Below are positions 1-11,599 of a DNA stretch of 64,000 bases, in pieces. A program made the translations under genes and the position numbers. Under the pieces are notes generated by a model that was not told the origin of the DNA, did not search any database, and saw nothing but the letters and a program-made list of their open reading frames with translations. Where the stretch lies: assembly GCA_014773175.1 (NCBI GenBank), contig VXCM01001530.1:1-64000 (forward strand). The letters run 5' to 3'. Position 1 is the stretch's first letter. Each line of letters begins with the position of its first letter. The DNA comes from Lucifuga dentata (lineage: Eukaryota > Chordata > Actinopteri > Ophidiiformes > Bythitidae).

Positions 1-358
1 TGTTTTTCCTACCTTCCAGACCACCACTGGTTTCAGTTCATTCTGGTATGCTATTAAAATCAACTTCCATCCATCCATTTTCTAAACCCGTTTGTCAACT
101 TGATACTTGAAATGTTCTGCCTTTATCAAAAAATTTTAACACCCTTAATAATTTTGCATAACTATCTGCAGGTGAAACAATTTTTTTTTTTTAAGGTGGG
201 TGTATCACTTGAATATTTGATTTTGAAAGATTAAGATTTTGCACAATATCAGGAAAGCAGAAATATGGTTTTATCCTTTGGGGAATGATTGTCAATAAAC
301 TTGTGTCTGAAAATTTAATATATTAGGCTCAAACATGCAACATGAATGGTATGGTCCT
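1..358. mobile_element. MITE copy A, cut by window edge
   Basis: Right-hand part of the TTAA miniature transposon that recurs through the window. It ends with GGTATGGTCCT followed by TTAA at 359-362. The terminal 100 bases (TTTGGGGAATGATTG... to GGTCCT) are the inverted complement of the left ends seen in the other copies. A short CCATCCATCC-containing insertion interrupts the internal part near 67-100. Confidence 0.85.
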
Positions 359-528
359 TTAATAAAAATAAAATGTGAAAGTTCTTAACTAATCAGGCAA
401 ACCTTTTTGGTGCCATTTTCAAAGAAAATGTGACTCATTGCGGAACTGGATTTTCTTGGCGCATTATTTATTACTGGGCGCATTAATATTAAATTAAAAA
501 CAAATGGCTGACATCGAAAGTCATTCAG

Positions 529-574
529 CCAATCAGAAGTGAAGACGGAACTCGCTGTTTGGGCAGAGGCGGGC
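529..574 (+). promoter_or_regulatory. RNF212B: Candidate RNF212B promoter (CCAAT and GC boxes)
   Basis: A CCAAT box (GCCAATCAG, CCAAT at 529-533) is followed about 30 bases later by a GC-box-like AGAGGCGGGC. A possible 5'UTR donor (GATAG/GTAATG) lies near 613-620, and the coding exon has an acceptor (TTTCCAG) just before its ATG, which implies an upstream non-coding exon. Promoter function is inferred from these motifs and their position. Confidence 0.4.
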
Positions 575-1047
575 TAATCAAGAAAAGGAAGGAAAAAAAA
601 TAACTCAGCGGATAGGTAATGTCAGAAAATTAAAGAATATTAAAACAGTTTTTATTTATTTTTGCTAACACGTTCTGAAAAGTGTTTGTTTTGCTAATTT
701 TAAGCTCGATTTTGTATGTTTGCGATTTATAAGGACCAGTAAAATATCTCTACGTAGCAAATAATTATAGGATAACATTAGCTTAACCATTGTGGAAACT
801 ACCGTGCGTGCGTGCGTGCGTGTGTGTGTGTCAAACGCACCGGTGTGGTAATAATAGTGGTGACTTAGTTCCATTTAGGTGTCGGTAAGCCAACAGGCAA
901 ATACCAGGAGCCTGAAACTGTCATACCCGTATGAAATGCAGCGAGTATTAACGTAATTAATTTCACCTGTGCCTTTGCTTCAATAAACCCGCATTTATCC
1001 TTTAATTTTATGGACATTTCCAGACAAGGAAGAAACAAGGACTCCAA

Positions 1048-1377
1048 ATGGACTGGTTCCACTGTAACCGATGCTTCAGAAGCAGTGGAAGCAAGTTTGC
1101 CGTTTCCACCTGTGGTCACATCTGCTGTGAAGCATGCATTAACTCTAGTATGACAATTATAAGTTATATTTTGTATATATACATCTGCTTTTCCTCTTAT
1201 AACTCTAATTCCTAAAATTTCACTTTTCAGTCAAGTGTTGGACCAACCATTTATCAATGGTTCCATATCTGCAGTATTTTGAGTCCTTTGGGGTTTTACA
1301 ACTTGTTTGGAGAAAATAAATCAGAGGAAGTCATTTATCTTGGACTCTGGGAAATTGTGATAGGGATTTAGCACCTT

Positions 1378-1412
<35 letters not shown>

Positions 1413-1445
1413 NTCTGGGAAATTGTGATAGGGATTTAGCACCTT

Positions 1446-1480
<35 letters not shown>

Positions 1481-2139
1481 CATTTTATACACAAAACCAT
1501 GCATTGATTAATAAAAATAATAGATTAATTGATAATAAATAATTAGTAATCATTAATAAAAGCCCTCAGACAGAATCCTTGCCAAAATGGTTGTTTATTT
1601 TATGTTTGTGTAAAAAAACAAAAAAAAAACAAAAAAAAAAAAAAAANAAAAAAAAAAAAAAACAACTAAATATTGGCCACTTGCTTTCACATGCCAACAT
1701 CAATATTAGCCTCAAACATTCTCTATCAGGTGGGGTCTTCTCTCAATATTTTGCCTTGTTTTTTCCACAGAACAGTGCAACATATGTGGGTCCAGTTGCA
1801 GTTATCTGCCCATCACAGATAAGGTTGGTCAGTAATATTATATTCACTGAGTGTTACGATATCATCACAGAGAATAACTCTGTAGCCAACATGTTTCCAC
1901 AAATTTCTATTTTAGATGAAGCCTCAGGAGAAAGTGTTTTTCAAGGAACCCGTAAAGCTGATCCAGTCTCAGCTGCAGCACATAGCTCAGGTTTGTTTCC
2001 TGCATTTTCAACATTCATGCAAAGCTCCCTCTGACACTCTATGTTAATAATGGCTGCACTGTTATTGCAAATATCAAAAGCAGTCAGTTATCCATGAGTT
2101 TTACAAGACATTTCTTCAGAGTGGTATATAATAATAATG

Positions 2140-2181
<42 letters not shown>

Positions 2182-5100
2182 GTGTTTATATAGCACTTTT
2201 CAAGCAAATTGCATAAAAGGGAAGAAAATAAAACATAAAGGGGACATAGGAGAACATAAAACATCAGCAGAAAATAAAAGAGCAGAAAAATTATGACAGC
2301 ATAATATCAAAGAGCAAATAGACTTGCATAAAAGGATGAAATGTATATACTGTATATAGAGAGAGAGAGGTTAACACAAGGCTGAGAAAATGGGGTAATT
2401 AAAAAAATGATTGAGGCTATTAAGATGACAACATAAGTTGCTACAAGTTATCAGTTAAGAAAAGCAGCTCTGTAAAAATGTGTCTTTTTAAAGTTAATTA
2501 CAAGTAGAGACTGTCAACTGATCTGATACTAAGTGGAAGCTGTTATCAGAGCTGAGGAGCCAGTACAGCGAAAATTTTATTGCCTTTTTTTTAAAAACCT
2601 GGACTCTGGAACCACTAGAAGTCCCAAATTGGCACACCTAAGAGGCCTCTGAGGACAGTAGGGTATTAATACTTCAGAATTATATTCAGGCACCAGATCA
2701 TGTAAGATCTTGTATGTAATTAGAAATACTTTAAATTTTAAATGAGGCTGAGCCAGTGTAATGAGCCAAAATAGGGGTGATGTGGGAAAAACACTCGGTA
2801 TGCTGACTGCAGGATTCTGCACAATCTGAAGCTGATGAGCGCCCTAGTATTAAGTATCTGACATGACTTCACCAAGTCATAATATCACATGGAAATCCAA
2901 CAGTTATTACCCAGTAGCCGCAGTTTATTTCGCAGTCATATTTGGGTTTTCATGTTCCCCAGATTGCGCTGTTCCAACGGGCACAGATGGAGAGAGTCGC
3001 GGCCCATTTCAAGCACAAATGTATTGAGTTGGAAAGGTGTCTGACGGAAATCACAGAACAGGGTTACAGGTGATTTGACAGTATTGTTGCACTGATCCTT
3101 GTGTAAGGATTGCTGTTTATTACAACACGATTCTCCACGTCTGTCCTCACAAGACAGCTGTCAGAGCTTAAAAGAGAGAATGCTGAATTTAAGGAACAAC
3201 TTTTGGAGCTGAAAAGAGAGAATGCGGAATTAAAAAAGCCTCTTTCTCAGAGGAGGGTAAGTCTTCCAAGATCCTAATGTCAAAAAGTCGATGTTACATA
3301 AATGCTAGATAACATAATATACATCTAATTTAACCTGCACTTATTTCTTGCCACAGGTCTCACCAGGACAGTTTTACACAGATGGGTATTGTTCAAATTA
3401 CATTTCAGGACATCATATTTCATAACAAGATTTCCAGCATTTCAGTTTGTTTTAAATGATTGAGGATTTATTTTTGTCTCTCATATGCAGTACTCATAGG
3501 ATGTCACTCCCAGTTGCTGTCACCTCCCCAGGTAAGCCTACTGATATTGACATGATCATTGGTCCATGCATTTTTTTTTTAACTCAAGCTTGTGATTGTA
3601 AACTTATGTCTCTGCATGTTTTCAATTTTTAGTTACCCCCCGCTCACGAACTGTAAGGTACAGTATGTAACACAGTAACATGTTGAAGTCGATTTCATTC
3701 ATTTCATCTTTGCATTTCTACAGATCTTTATCCATTAAAATGAAGCCACAGAGCCTTAGGAACCCTATTTTGCTAAAATATTTAAACATTTTGTCTGTGC
3801 CTCAGTCATGCAGGCTCACCTGAGTCTCATGGATGGACCAGAGACAGAGCGCGCAGTCTCTCCTCCCTCACAGTAAGCCTCCTAATTATACTTATTACAC
3901 ATGATCCAGGTTGGTTTTAGTCATATTCGTACACTTCATGGCCAAAGTATGTGAAAGATTACAGCTGTGTATCATTGTTGCAGATCTAATTTCAAAACCA
4001 TGGGCATTAATTTAGAGTTGGTCTCTCTCCCCCCCCANCCCCCCCCTCATTTGCTTTCCACTGGATTTTGGAACATGGCTGCAGGAATTTGTTTCCATTC
4101 AGCCGTAGTTTTGGTGAGATGTTGGGTGATGAGGCCTGACACACAGTCTGTTCCAATTCATGCCAAAGGTGTTCAGGGTGGGGGAGGTCAGGCTCTGTGC
4201 ATGCCAGTGGAACCATTTCTTTATTGACCTCACTTTGTACACGGGGACTTTGTCATGTTGAAACAGGAAAGGGCCTTCACCAAACTGTTGCCATAAAGTT
4301 GGAAACACGTTGCTGTCCAATATATTATATCCTGTAGCATTACGATTTCTCTTTACTGGAACTAAGGGTCCCAAACAATGAAAAACAGCCGTGCTAATTT
4401 GTACAAACGTTCGTCCGTATAGTGTACCTATGCTTAAAATGACTGCTCTACTTTTGATGTAATTTTTGACAAAAATCATTGCATATTCATAGACTGGATC
4501 TTCTTGCATTGTTTTAAACATGTAATGTAAAACTTTTGAGGAAATTACTTTTCGCTACAGTCTGATAGATTATGTAGCATTTTAGAACAGAAATTTAATT
4601 TTAACATTAATTGTATAAAATTAAATAAGCTTTTTGGTATTCTTTCTCTTCTTCTCAGACTCCTGGATCAGCCACGTCTGTTTCTAGTCATAGTTCTTTT
4701 CATGATCGTGGAGTCAGTAAGTAGTTTCAAGCATGTTTTTATATGTTTAGCATATGAGTTCTGTAATTAAAGGACCATACCAGTGGTTTGGCATGTTTGA
4801 GCCCAATATATCCAACCTGTATACATGTTATGTTGCTGACAAGCATTTCCCAAAATAACTGCTGGAGCAGTAAATATAATTGCTTTTTCCTACCTTCTAG
4901 ACTGCCGTTGGTTTCAATTAATTAAAGTACACTATTAAAATCAACTTGTAAAGATTTGAAACATGCTTGAGATAAATAATCCATCACAGCAAACATGACA
5001 TCTATCAAATGTTTACATCTCTTCCAAGTAATATAGTCCCAGGAAAAGATGGCTTTTACAGAAAAAATAAAAATGATCTCTTTTACATTTGGAAATATGT

Positions 5101-5522
5101 GTTAATGGGCAAAACATTGAATTTTAAGGTGGGCGTATCACATTTTGAAAGATTAGGGAATTTGGCAAAATAACAGAAGAAATAAAATATGGTTTTATGT
5201 TCTGGAAAATAGTTGTCAGTAACAATGTGTACGTATGTGGGTAGTAGTTATTGGAGTCACTGGTATGGTCCTTTAAGCTGTACAACACTTGAAATACATT
5301 CCATGTTGAATCAAATTTGTCTCATCTTCCTGTTTTAAAAAGGAACACCCACATTCTTTAATACTCCTGTAAGGTAAGAAATGCTTACTTAAACTTGCCA
5401 TTAGGCAGTTTATCATGTTTGCACATTTTGATGGGATGATTCTCATGTAATTTATGTGCTTGTTCATTTCTCCACTCTCAGGACTCGGCATCAGACTCCA
5501 AATGTATTCCCCTGATCTTTAG
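1048..5522 (+). CDS. RNF212B: RNF212B-like RING-finger meiotic crossover factor, 11 coding exons
   Basis: Spliced reading gives 232 residues. Exons: 1048-1147, 1771-1823, 1916-1990, 2963-3069, 3154-3256, 3357-3385, 3491-3531, 3633-3657, 3806-3872, 4659-4716, 5482-5522; all have GT/AG ends and phases that join. The N-terminus MDWFHCNRCF carries a C3HC4 RING: C6, C9, C22, H24, C27, C30, C36, C39. A coiled coil with repeated LKRENAE follows (exons 4-5), then a short Ser/Thr-rich tail. RNF212 and RNF212B act with the SUMO/ubiquitin systems on meiotic chromosomes to stabilise crossover intermediates (family knowledge). MDWFHCN and the HOMEZ neighbour favour RNF212B over RNF212. The tail is shorter than I recall for mammals (about 300 residues), so a further or alternative last exon is possible. 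Introns contain a LINE relic, a Tc1 relic and a MITE. It is convergent with HOMEZ. Confidence 0.85.
1345..1482. repeat. Unmerged contig overlap around N1413, with (TTTA)n
   Basis: The segment starting TCTGGGAAATTGTG occurs on both sides of the single N at 1413, each copy ending in a TTTA tetranucleotide run. Two contig ends that overlap in a microsatellite appear to have been abutted, so one copy is probably false. It lies in RNF212B intron 1. Confidence 0.8.
2129..2180. repeat. (TAA)n microsatellite
   Basis: About 50 bases of nearly pure ATA/TAA trinucleotide repeat in RNF212B intron 3. Confidence 0.95.
2577..2822 (-). pseudogene. LINE reverse-transcriptase C-terminal relic
   Basis: The minus-strand translation contains KFKVFLITYKILHDLVPEY, then a PYCPQRPLR segment and GLLVVPESR. 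This is the conserved stretch just beyond the polymerase core in fish non-LTR retrotransposons (pattern: LTYKALHGLAP, PY.P.R.LRS, GLLVVPRSR). It is a fragment of about 80 codons without the catalytic domain, in RNF212B intron 3, antisense to the gene. The clade is not assigned. Confidence 0.65.
3932..4424 (-). mobile_element. Deleted Tc1/mariner-like element
   Basis: Flanked by TA at 3930-3931 and 4425-4426, with end sequences CACTTCATGG and its inverted partner ATAGTG. The minus strand still encodes the C-terminal half of a Tc1 transposase: LGPLVPVKRN, then PTLWQQFGEGPFLFQHDKVP and a VRSIKKW segment. The catalytic triad region is incomplete and frame-disturbed, so it is inactive. A poly-C tract with a single N (4038) lies in it. 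Located in RNF212B intron 9. Confidence 0.75.
4771..5272. mobile_element. TTAA MITE copy B (complete, 502 bp)
   Basis: Begins AGGACCATACCAGTGG and ends TGGTATGGTCCT, with TTAA at 4767-4770 and 5273-5276. Long terminal inverted repeats of roughly 100 bases; no open reading frame. Located in the last intron of RNF212B. Confidence 0.9.
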
Positions 5523-7689
5523 AAATCAGCACCAGACTCCTAATAATGTTTCCATTTCAGCTCTTGAGTGGACAGCAATAACCTAGGCCATTATGAAGTG
5601 GCTACTAGCAATTTTTGAGACTTTTTTTTTTTCAGTTTATGAGTAAGTAGCTACAGATGTGTGCATGAGGAATGTCTAGTGTCTAGTGGGAGACCTGTTC
5701 TTGATTTTGCTTTGTTGCTGCTCAGAAGAGACACTGACTTGTTTTGCATTGTTGAGTAAATGTGCTTTCTGTTGATGTAACCTTTAAGGATGTAATAATG
5801 TTACACACGGTTCATCTGCTGAGGAATTAAACTGCCACATAAGCTTTGCTGGATATGTGTTATTTTTTTCTGTGAATACACTTTTAACAGTAATGTGGGC
5901 ATGCTACAACTATTTGATTTTATATTAATTATTTGAATTGTAAATGTGATAAATCTGAATCATATGGGAAAAAAAAAACGCAGTTATGAAGGCAATTTTT
6001 TTTACTGGTTTCCAGTGACACAACTGTGCAAATAAGACAATATAATTCATTTTAAAAACAGGAAGAACTCATTTGAAAACATCTGTAAAGAGATCTACAG
6101 TGGAAGCAAAGGAAAACAACTCAGATTTTTCCACACAACATAATACTTGCAGTAACATTTTATGGCTAACAGAACAAAAAACTTAATCCATAGCACTGCT
6201 GCTCAGTGATTTTTAGTCCTCCAACCTATGTCACAACCTTGACATAGGGCCTTCTTAATTGTGGTGTAGATGGTGAGATGTACTTTAAAAAGTGATGCTT
6301 TACCCAAAGTATATCTTAAGAATATCAAAACGCCCCCTGTAAGCTTCAAATGTGGCCATAAAAAACTTTGTAGTTTCACAAAGAACAGTTTGCTGAGGTC
6401 AGCTTTAATTCAGTCAGTTACAATGAATTCCAATAGATTTCATAGGAAAAAAAAAAATAACATCCATAGATATTTCTCATACCACTCTATCATAATTTGT
6501 CTCTGCTGTTACTATGTTTCAAACACTCTATACTAAAAAGACCCTGGACAGAGTGTCACTTCATGGACCACTTCACCCCCTGTGGCATGACTTAAGAAGG
6601 TCTTGAGTGTGCAGGTTGTTTCCTCCAAATAAAAGCACAGTGCATGAACAGGTTTCATAAATGCATGTACTGGCACCTGAACATGATACGTTCGTGCCTG
6701 AATAACAACATTTTGTGGATTTATAAATCCATCTCTATGCTACTTAGTTTCATTTGGAGCCTCAGACATCCTAACTCATCTAAATTCAACACTAGACAGA
6801 AGTCCTGTTTTTAAAATATAAATGTATAACATAACCTTTACCCTCGACGCCTATTAATGCTGAAAATTAAGTTTACAACTTCCGTCACCTGTATAGAGGT
6901 TGATGTGTTTGCTGTTTTTTAGTATTTTTAAATATAACAGAGGTGCAGGTAAATACATATTATATGTAGAGTAGTCCAATTATTTAAGCATAACATCTAA
7001 AAGATAACAGGGGAATGCATTTCAGGAATCAGTAGTAGTATTTTTTGATTGTACTATGTCAGAATGGTACATGGTTTTGATATTAAGCTATCAAAAATGA
7101 CACTGTATAGTAGAGAATTCAGTTTTTGAAAAAGAATTGTATTAATGAGAATCACGGCAGCAGGTTCTAAAGACCAAAGTGCAACATGTCAATTTAAAGT
7201 GTACATGTCCAATGTGCTTTTTTTTTTTTGAGAAGGAATTATTGGCTGTAAAGGAATGATTAAACACAGTGGTCAGTCAACAAACGCATCAATAGAGAGC
7301 TTTTCTGAGCACTTTCTTGCCTGCTACACTGAAGTACCAAATATATAACTAGTTTAAATTATAACTCTACAATGAAATACTAAAAAACTGTAGTAGTGAT
7401 AATCTAAACACAGTAAGACCAAAAAGATAGCAAACCAGTGTAGAGGGTGTACAGTTTACTTTCCTATTTATAGTAACACAGGCAGCAAAATTATATTTCA
7501 AGTCCAATTACATTAGGATAAGCAGGAAATGCAGCATACATAAAACAACAAACCCAATTTTGGGCTTGTGTCAGGAAGACTGGATGTCACAGACCTGCTT
7601 CAATTAAAGCAATTCTAACCAAAATAATAACTATGCTTGTTGCCATGTAAAGAACATCGGCACGCCACCAGCTGGTTCCAGTGTCTTAT
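5523..7689. other. 3'UTR/intergenic zone between convergent RNF212B and HOMEZ
   Basis: AT-rich sequence between the two stop codons with no coding signal recognised. It presumably holds both 3'UTRs. ATTAAA at about 5826 could serve RNF212B. No repeat family was identified. Confidence 0.5.
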
Positions 7690-9705
7690 TCACTCACTAA
7701 CATTAGGTTCTTGGTCAGTTTCTTTAATATCCTGAGCTGCAAACCAATCTCGCACTTGCTGATAGCTCATTCTTGACTTCTTGCATAAGGAGTCAAGATC
7801 TTTTTCATGTAGTGAGCCTGTTGAATGGTAATAAATTACCAGTGGTTGGACATCAGGAGAATCTGAACTTGTTCCGTGTGCTGGAGATTTTCTTTTGCGA
7901 CTGCCTCCACCCCGAGAATGTGCCCCAGAGCCACTTCCATTTGTTAAACCACTGCTACTTTGCTGGTTAGCAAGTTCAGCCAAGAACTGTTCACGCACCC
8001 CCTTCACCCAGCGCAGCTGATCATTTTTGACAGCATACCGTGTGTCCCCAAACCACTGAATAACATCTGCACGGGGTAAACCTGTAAGTTTAACAAGTTC
8101 AGTGTAATCTTCACTCGTAGGCCACTGGCAGCGCAAGAAGTGCTGCTTTAGCACATCCAGCTGATCCTTGGTTTTCCGTGGTCGCCCAGCAGGAGTGAGG
8201 GCAGGGGATTTGGATGTGGAATTCCCTGAGAGGCGTGTGTGTTTTTGTGAGGGACTGGCTTTGGGTGAGAGGGTGGACTTCTTTGATGTGCTGGCACAGT
8301 CCGAACGTCGTTTATTGGATGAAGCTGTCGGTGGTGGACTGCCAGAGGGGGAAACGCACGGAGAGGATTTTAATGATGGCTGCTGTAGAACATCTGGCTC
8401 CATCTTGCTGGTCTTGGTCAATTGTAAGGGTTTTTCTTCATTTTGTTCCTCATTTTGTTCCTCACTTTTCAAATTGTCTCCATTAACAGGAAACTCCTCT
8501 TCAGGCTCATACCCTACTGTATCTGCCTCTTGCAGCCTTTCCCCAAAAGCTTCCAGGCTATTTGTCAAAAAGGTCTGAAAGAAATGTGAACTTTTAGTCT
8601 CATTGGTACGGGCTGCCTCTTGGACCTTCCCACCATTTAGCTGACGTGTCTTTTGAGAAATTAGCGGCAGAGGCTGAATTTGTTGATCATCTTTACTTCC
8701 TGTTGCAATGTGGTGAGAATAGCTCTGTGCTGCTGCAAGAGTTCCTCGACCAGCCCTAAGTTGGTAACGGCTGTCACTAAACCATTTACGGATGTCATTA
8801 CGGCTCAGGCCAGTTTCCTCCTGCAAACGCCTAAGTTCTGCCTCTGCAGGCCAGTTCTCCCTCAGAAAGCTGCTGCGGAGGGCAGCAAGCTGAGCTTTGG
8901 ATTTTTTGTAACGCCCATGACGACGCTGTTGTGTAGAAGACTCCGAAAGGTCTAGTGTGACATCAGCTGCAGTACCTGTGGATGTGTCCACTGGGGGGCG
9001 GTAGTAGTACGAATCCTCAGGGGGTGGTAGGGTAGAGCTGAAACATGGGGTAAAGGATTTGGCTGGTTTATAAGTTTCTGGTGACTTAAACTTTGGCTTT
9101 TTCTTTTGAGGAACCAAGCTGGAAAGTGCACCCTCTACTTGATCACTGTCCTCATCATCTATTACCAGTTCCTCACAACCTTTGCTCTTACTCTTCATCT
9201 TAGCTTCCTCATTGGTTTCTGTAAAGTCAGCAGAAAGCTCAGGCACTGACAGCTTTCGTCGTGTCTCCTCTATCTCCTCTGAAGACCAGCTAATACCATA
9301 CTTAATCCTCTGCACCATAAACCACACCTTAACTTTGTCCAAGGGCAAGGCACATACTCGTGCCAGGACATTAACCTCACAGGATGTCGGGTATGGAAAC
9401 AAGTTAAAGGCTTGGACCAGCTCTGGGATGGTATCAAGTTCACGAGTCTGATCAGACTGTGTCCATACCAATTTCAGTCCCTCTGACACTAGAGGCAGGC
9501 ACACGACAGAATTGTGGTTAGTGGTGAAGCTAGCCACATTGTTTGTATTGCTGTCAGCTGAGCTAATGGGGTGGTGCACATCCTTGGTGGAGCGATGAGC
9601 TGCATGTTGTTCTTCACATTCTATCTTCGTTGCTTTGCCTTCCAAAGGCTCCTTCATGTCCACAGTTAGTCCAGTTCTGCCATTGTGTTCACTGTAGGAT
9701 GCCAT
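7690..9705 (-). CDS. HOMEZ: HOMEZ, multi-homeodomain leucine-zipper protein
   Basis: One uninterrupted 671-codon reading frame. Atypical homeodomains: about residues 76-140 (KVKVWFMVQRIKYG), 263-322 (GRYKKSKAQL to IRKWFSDSRYQLR) and 506-566 (GRPRKTKDQL to VIQWFGDTRYAVK). A fourth, degenerate one at about 617-665 ends in VRDWFAAQD. Acidic/Gln-rich SEEQNEEQNEE lies near 415-425 and a Ser/Pro-rich basic linker near 430-500. HOMEZ is a vertebrate nuclear protein of the ZHX/HOMEZ type, presumed to regulate transcription; its targets are not known to me. A single coding exon and the RNF212B neighbour agree with HOMEZ. An acceptor on the minus strand at about 9734 shows that at least one 5'UTR exon lies upstream. 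It is larger than I recall for the mammalian protein (about 550 residues), mainly in linkers. Confidence 0.93.
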   Translation of the reverse strand: MASYSEHNGRTGLTVDMKEPLEGKATKIECEEQHAAHRSTKDVHHPISSADSNTNNVASFTTNHNSVVCLPLVSEGLKLVWTQSDQTRELDTIPELVQAFNLFPYPTSCEVNVLARVCALPLDKVKVWFMVQRIKYGISWSSEEIEETRRKLSVPELSADFTETNEEAKMKSKSKGCEELVIDDEDSDQVEGALSSLVPQKKKPKFKSPETYKPAKSFTPCFSSTLPPPEDSYYYRPPVDTSTGTAADVTLDLSESSTQQRRHGRYKKSKAQLAALRSSFLRENWPAEAELRRLQEETGLSRNDIRKWFSDSRYQLRAGRGTLAAAQSYSHHIATGSKDDQQIQPLPLISQKTRQLNGGKVQEAARTNETKSSHFFQTFLTNSLEAFGERLQEADTVGYEPEEEFPVNGDNLKSEEQNEEQNEEKPLQLTKTSKMEPDVLQQPSLKSSPCVSPSGSPPPTASSNKRRSDCASTSKKSTLSPKASPSQKHTRLSGNSTSKSPALTPAGRPRKTKDQLDVLKQHFLRCQWPTSEDYTELVKLTGLPRADVIQWFGDTRYAVKNDQLRWVKGVREQFLAELANQQSSSGLTNGSGSGAHSRGGGSRKRKSPAHGTSSDSPDVQPLVIYYHSTGSLHEKDLDSLCKKSRMSYQQVRDWFAAQDIKETDQEPNVSE

Positions 9706-9745
9706 CTGGGATATTAAAGGTGGCTTCTCTTACCTGTAAAAGAAA
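9706..9745 (-). promoter_or_regulatory. HOMEZ: HOMEZ 5'UTR splice acceptor fused to a donor-like sequence
   Basis: On the minus strand a pyrimidine tract and TTTTACAG (plus 9734-9741) are followed directly by GTAAGAG (from plus 9733 down), then the HOMEZ leader and ATG. It is read as the acceptor of the coding exon. A strong donor lies immediately behind it, which is the layout of a recursive (zero-length-exon) splice point. Confidence 0.45.
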
Positions 9746-10080
9746 CAAATACAAGCACTGATTTAGCTGCTCATGCTTTTGCTTGTCTCAGCTGCAAAGT
9801 TGTTCTAACTTCCCTGGTAAAAACCTTTGTGTGGAGCAGGAAGATCTCGTATGAAAAACACATCTTACAGACTGATGTTTTAAGAACTTTCTGTTCTCAG
9901 CTATTCTCAGTCAATAATCTGACAGCTGTTTCCCTTCCCCCCTACTTTGCACTCCTTATTCTGAACCTCGCAACGAAACCAGTCGTATACTCTGTCCAGA
10001 ATGAGTCCCCCTCCCCCAAAGTGACTGACTTGTTTTGTGAGAGTGGGGAGTGGGTGGCAAAGGGAGGGAGCTTGGGGGAA

Positions 10081-10209
10081 TGGGGTGGGGGGTAGGGGAT
10101 CCATAAGAAATCCATCACAATCTACTTTCTCACCCCTTCCCAGTNGGGGTGGGGGGTAGGGGATCCATAAGAAATCCATCACAATCTACTTTCTCACCCC
10201 TTCCCAGTT
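10081..10209. repeat. Unmerged 64 bp contig overlap around N10145
   Basis: Bases 10081-10144 and 10146-10209 are identical and separated by one N. Best read as an assembly artefact, not a real tandem duplication. It lies upstream of HOMEZ. Confidence 0.88.
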
Positions 10210-10332
10210 GGGCTTTGTTGCACATCCAAGTTCTCAGTTCAGTAAGATAAACGTAGCCCCTTCACCAAGGCAGATACTCCAATAGACCTGTGGAAAGAGA
10301 ATGAGCTGCATTAGTTATACACACAGTCTTAA

Positions 10333-10878
10333 AGGATCATTCTGGTGGTTTGCATGTTGTGTATGTGGGTTGTATATATTGGGCTTACTATATACATATA
10401 CAACCACATACCCAACCATTTCCCAAAATATACCACTGGAGTGATAAATATTAAAACTGTTTTTCCTACCTTCCAGTCTACCATTGTTTTCATTCATTCA
10501 AATACGCAATTAAAATCAACTTGTAGAGACTTGAAAAGTGCTTAAGATAAGTAATACATCACAGCACGCACAACATCTATTAATTTTTTTTGTTTAATTT
10601 TATTTAATGGCTCTAACATGGAACTGAATGGAAACAAATATATGGCTCCGCAGGGAATGTAGTCCCTGGAGAAGACAGCTTTTACCGAGAAATTTAAAAA
10701 CAACTGTTCCTTCTACATTTGGATGTACCTCTTAGCGGGTAAAACACTGGTGGGTGTATCACTGGCATTTGATTTTGAAAGATTAGGGGATGTGTGTTTT
10801 GAAAATGGTTGGTATTAACCTAACATGTATGTCAGTAGTAGTAGTTTGTAGGGTTCAAAAATGCAATTCTCCGGTCCT
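10333..10878. mobile_element. TTAA MITE copy C (546 bp)
   Basis: Complete copy with TTAA at 10329-10332 and 10879-10882. Its left end is diverged (AGGATCATTCTGGTGG). Non-coding. It probably lies in the HOMEZ 5'UTR intron or upstream region. Confidence 0.88.
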
Positions 10879-11599
10879 TTAAAGTTAAGATACATGAGCT
10901 TTTCCTTGCTAAAGAAGAAACCAACATTATTGTGAACAGGATGTCAAATTATTTGTTATGCAACAGGTATAAGGAATAGCCAAAACTTTAAGATATCATA
11001 ATGTAAATGTCACTTTTGCTGTTAGTATGCTAAACAAGAAATTGCGTTACAATCCACAGTGTCTATTGATTGTTGTACCTTGTTTCAGTGACTAATTAAT
11101 CGTGAAATCAGGTGTGCATCACTGTTTTGCTGAGGGAGAGCTTTACGAATACGTGTACACTTCATGTTTGAGGAGCTATTTTTAATTTGGGACAGCGAAG
11201 GAAATGTTGCATTCAGTTTGGAGATTACGCCATGGCCGACGAGTTTGGTCATTTAAAGACACGCAAGACAAACGCATTAAGCAAGCCAAAAGACCATTAG
11301 CTAATAATTCTCAAAATGTTTTATTAGCCATACGTGACGCGGTGAAAACACCTAAGAGATCACAGACAGTCGCCTGTTTATTTTGTTTTTACTTTGATAA
11401 GTAGTAGGAGTTTATTACTTTTGATCGTGTTACAGCTCAACAAAAGGCTGAAAAGTTGCCCACGGTCCCTGTGACAATAGCAGTCCAGCGTGTCCCCCTT
11501 TGTGGCGTACTAACTAAAACGCTTCAGCCTGCACAGGCGCACTTCGCCTTTGGGCACGCTTCACTGAAACATAAAAATAAACTTACCGAAAATCCCCAA

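Noticed and set aside
8168..8578. Plus-strand frames inside HOMEZ
   Set aside because: Shadows of the 671-codon HOMEZ frame on the other strand.
10081..10209. Apparent genuine tandem duplication
   Set aside because: Perfect identity and a single N between the copies, repeated at several other places, point to contig-end overlap.
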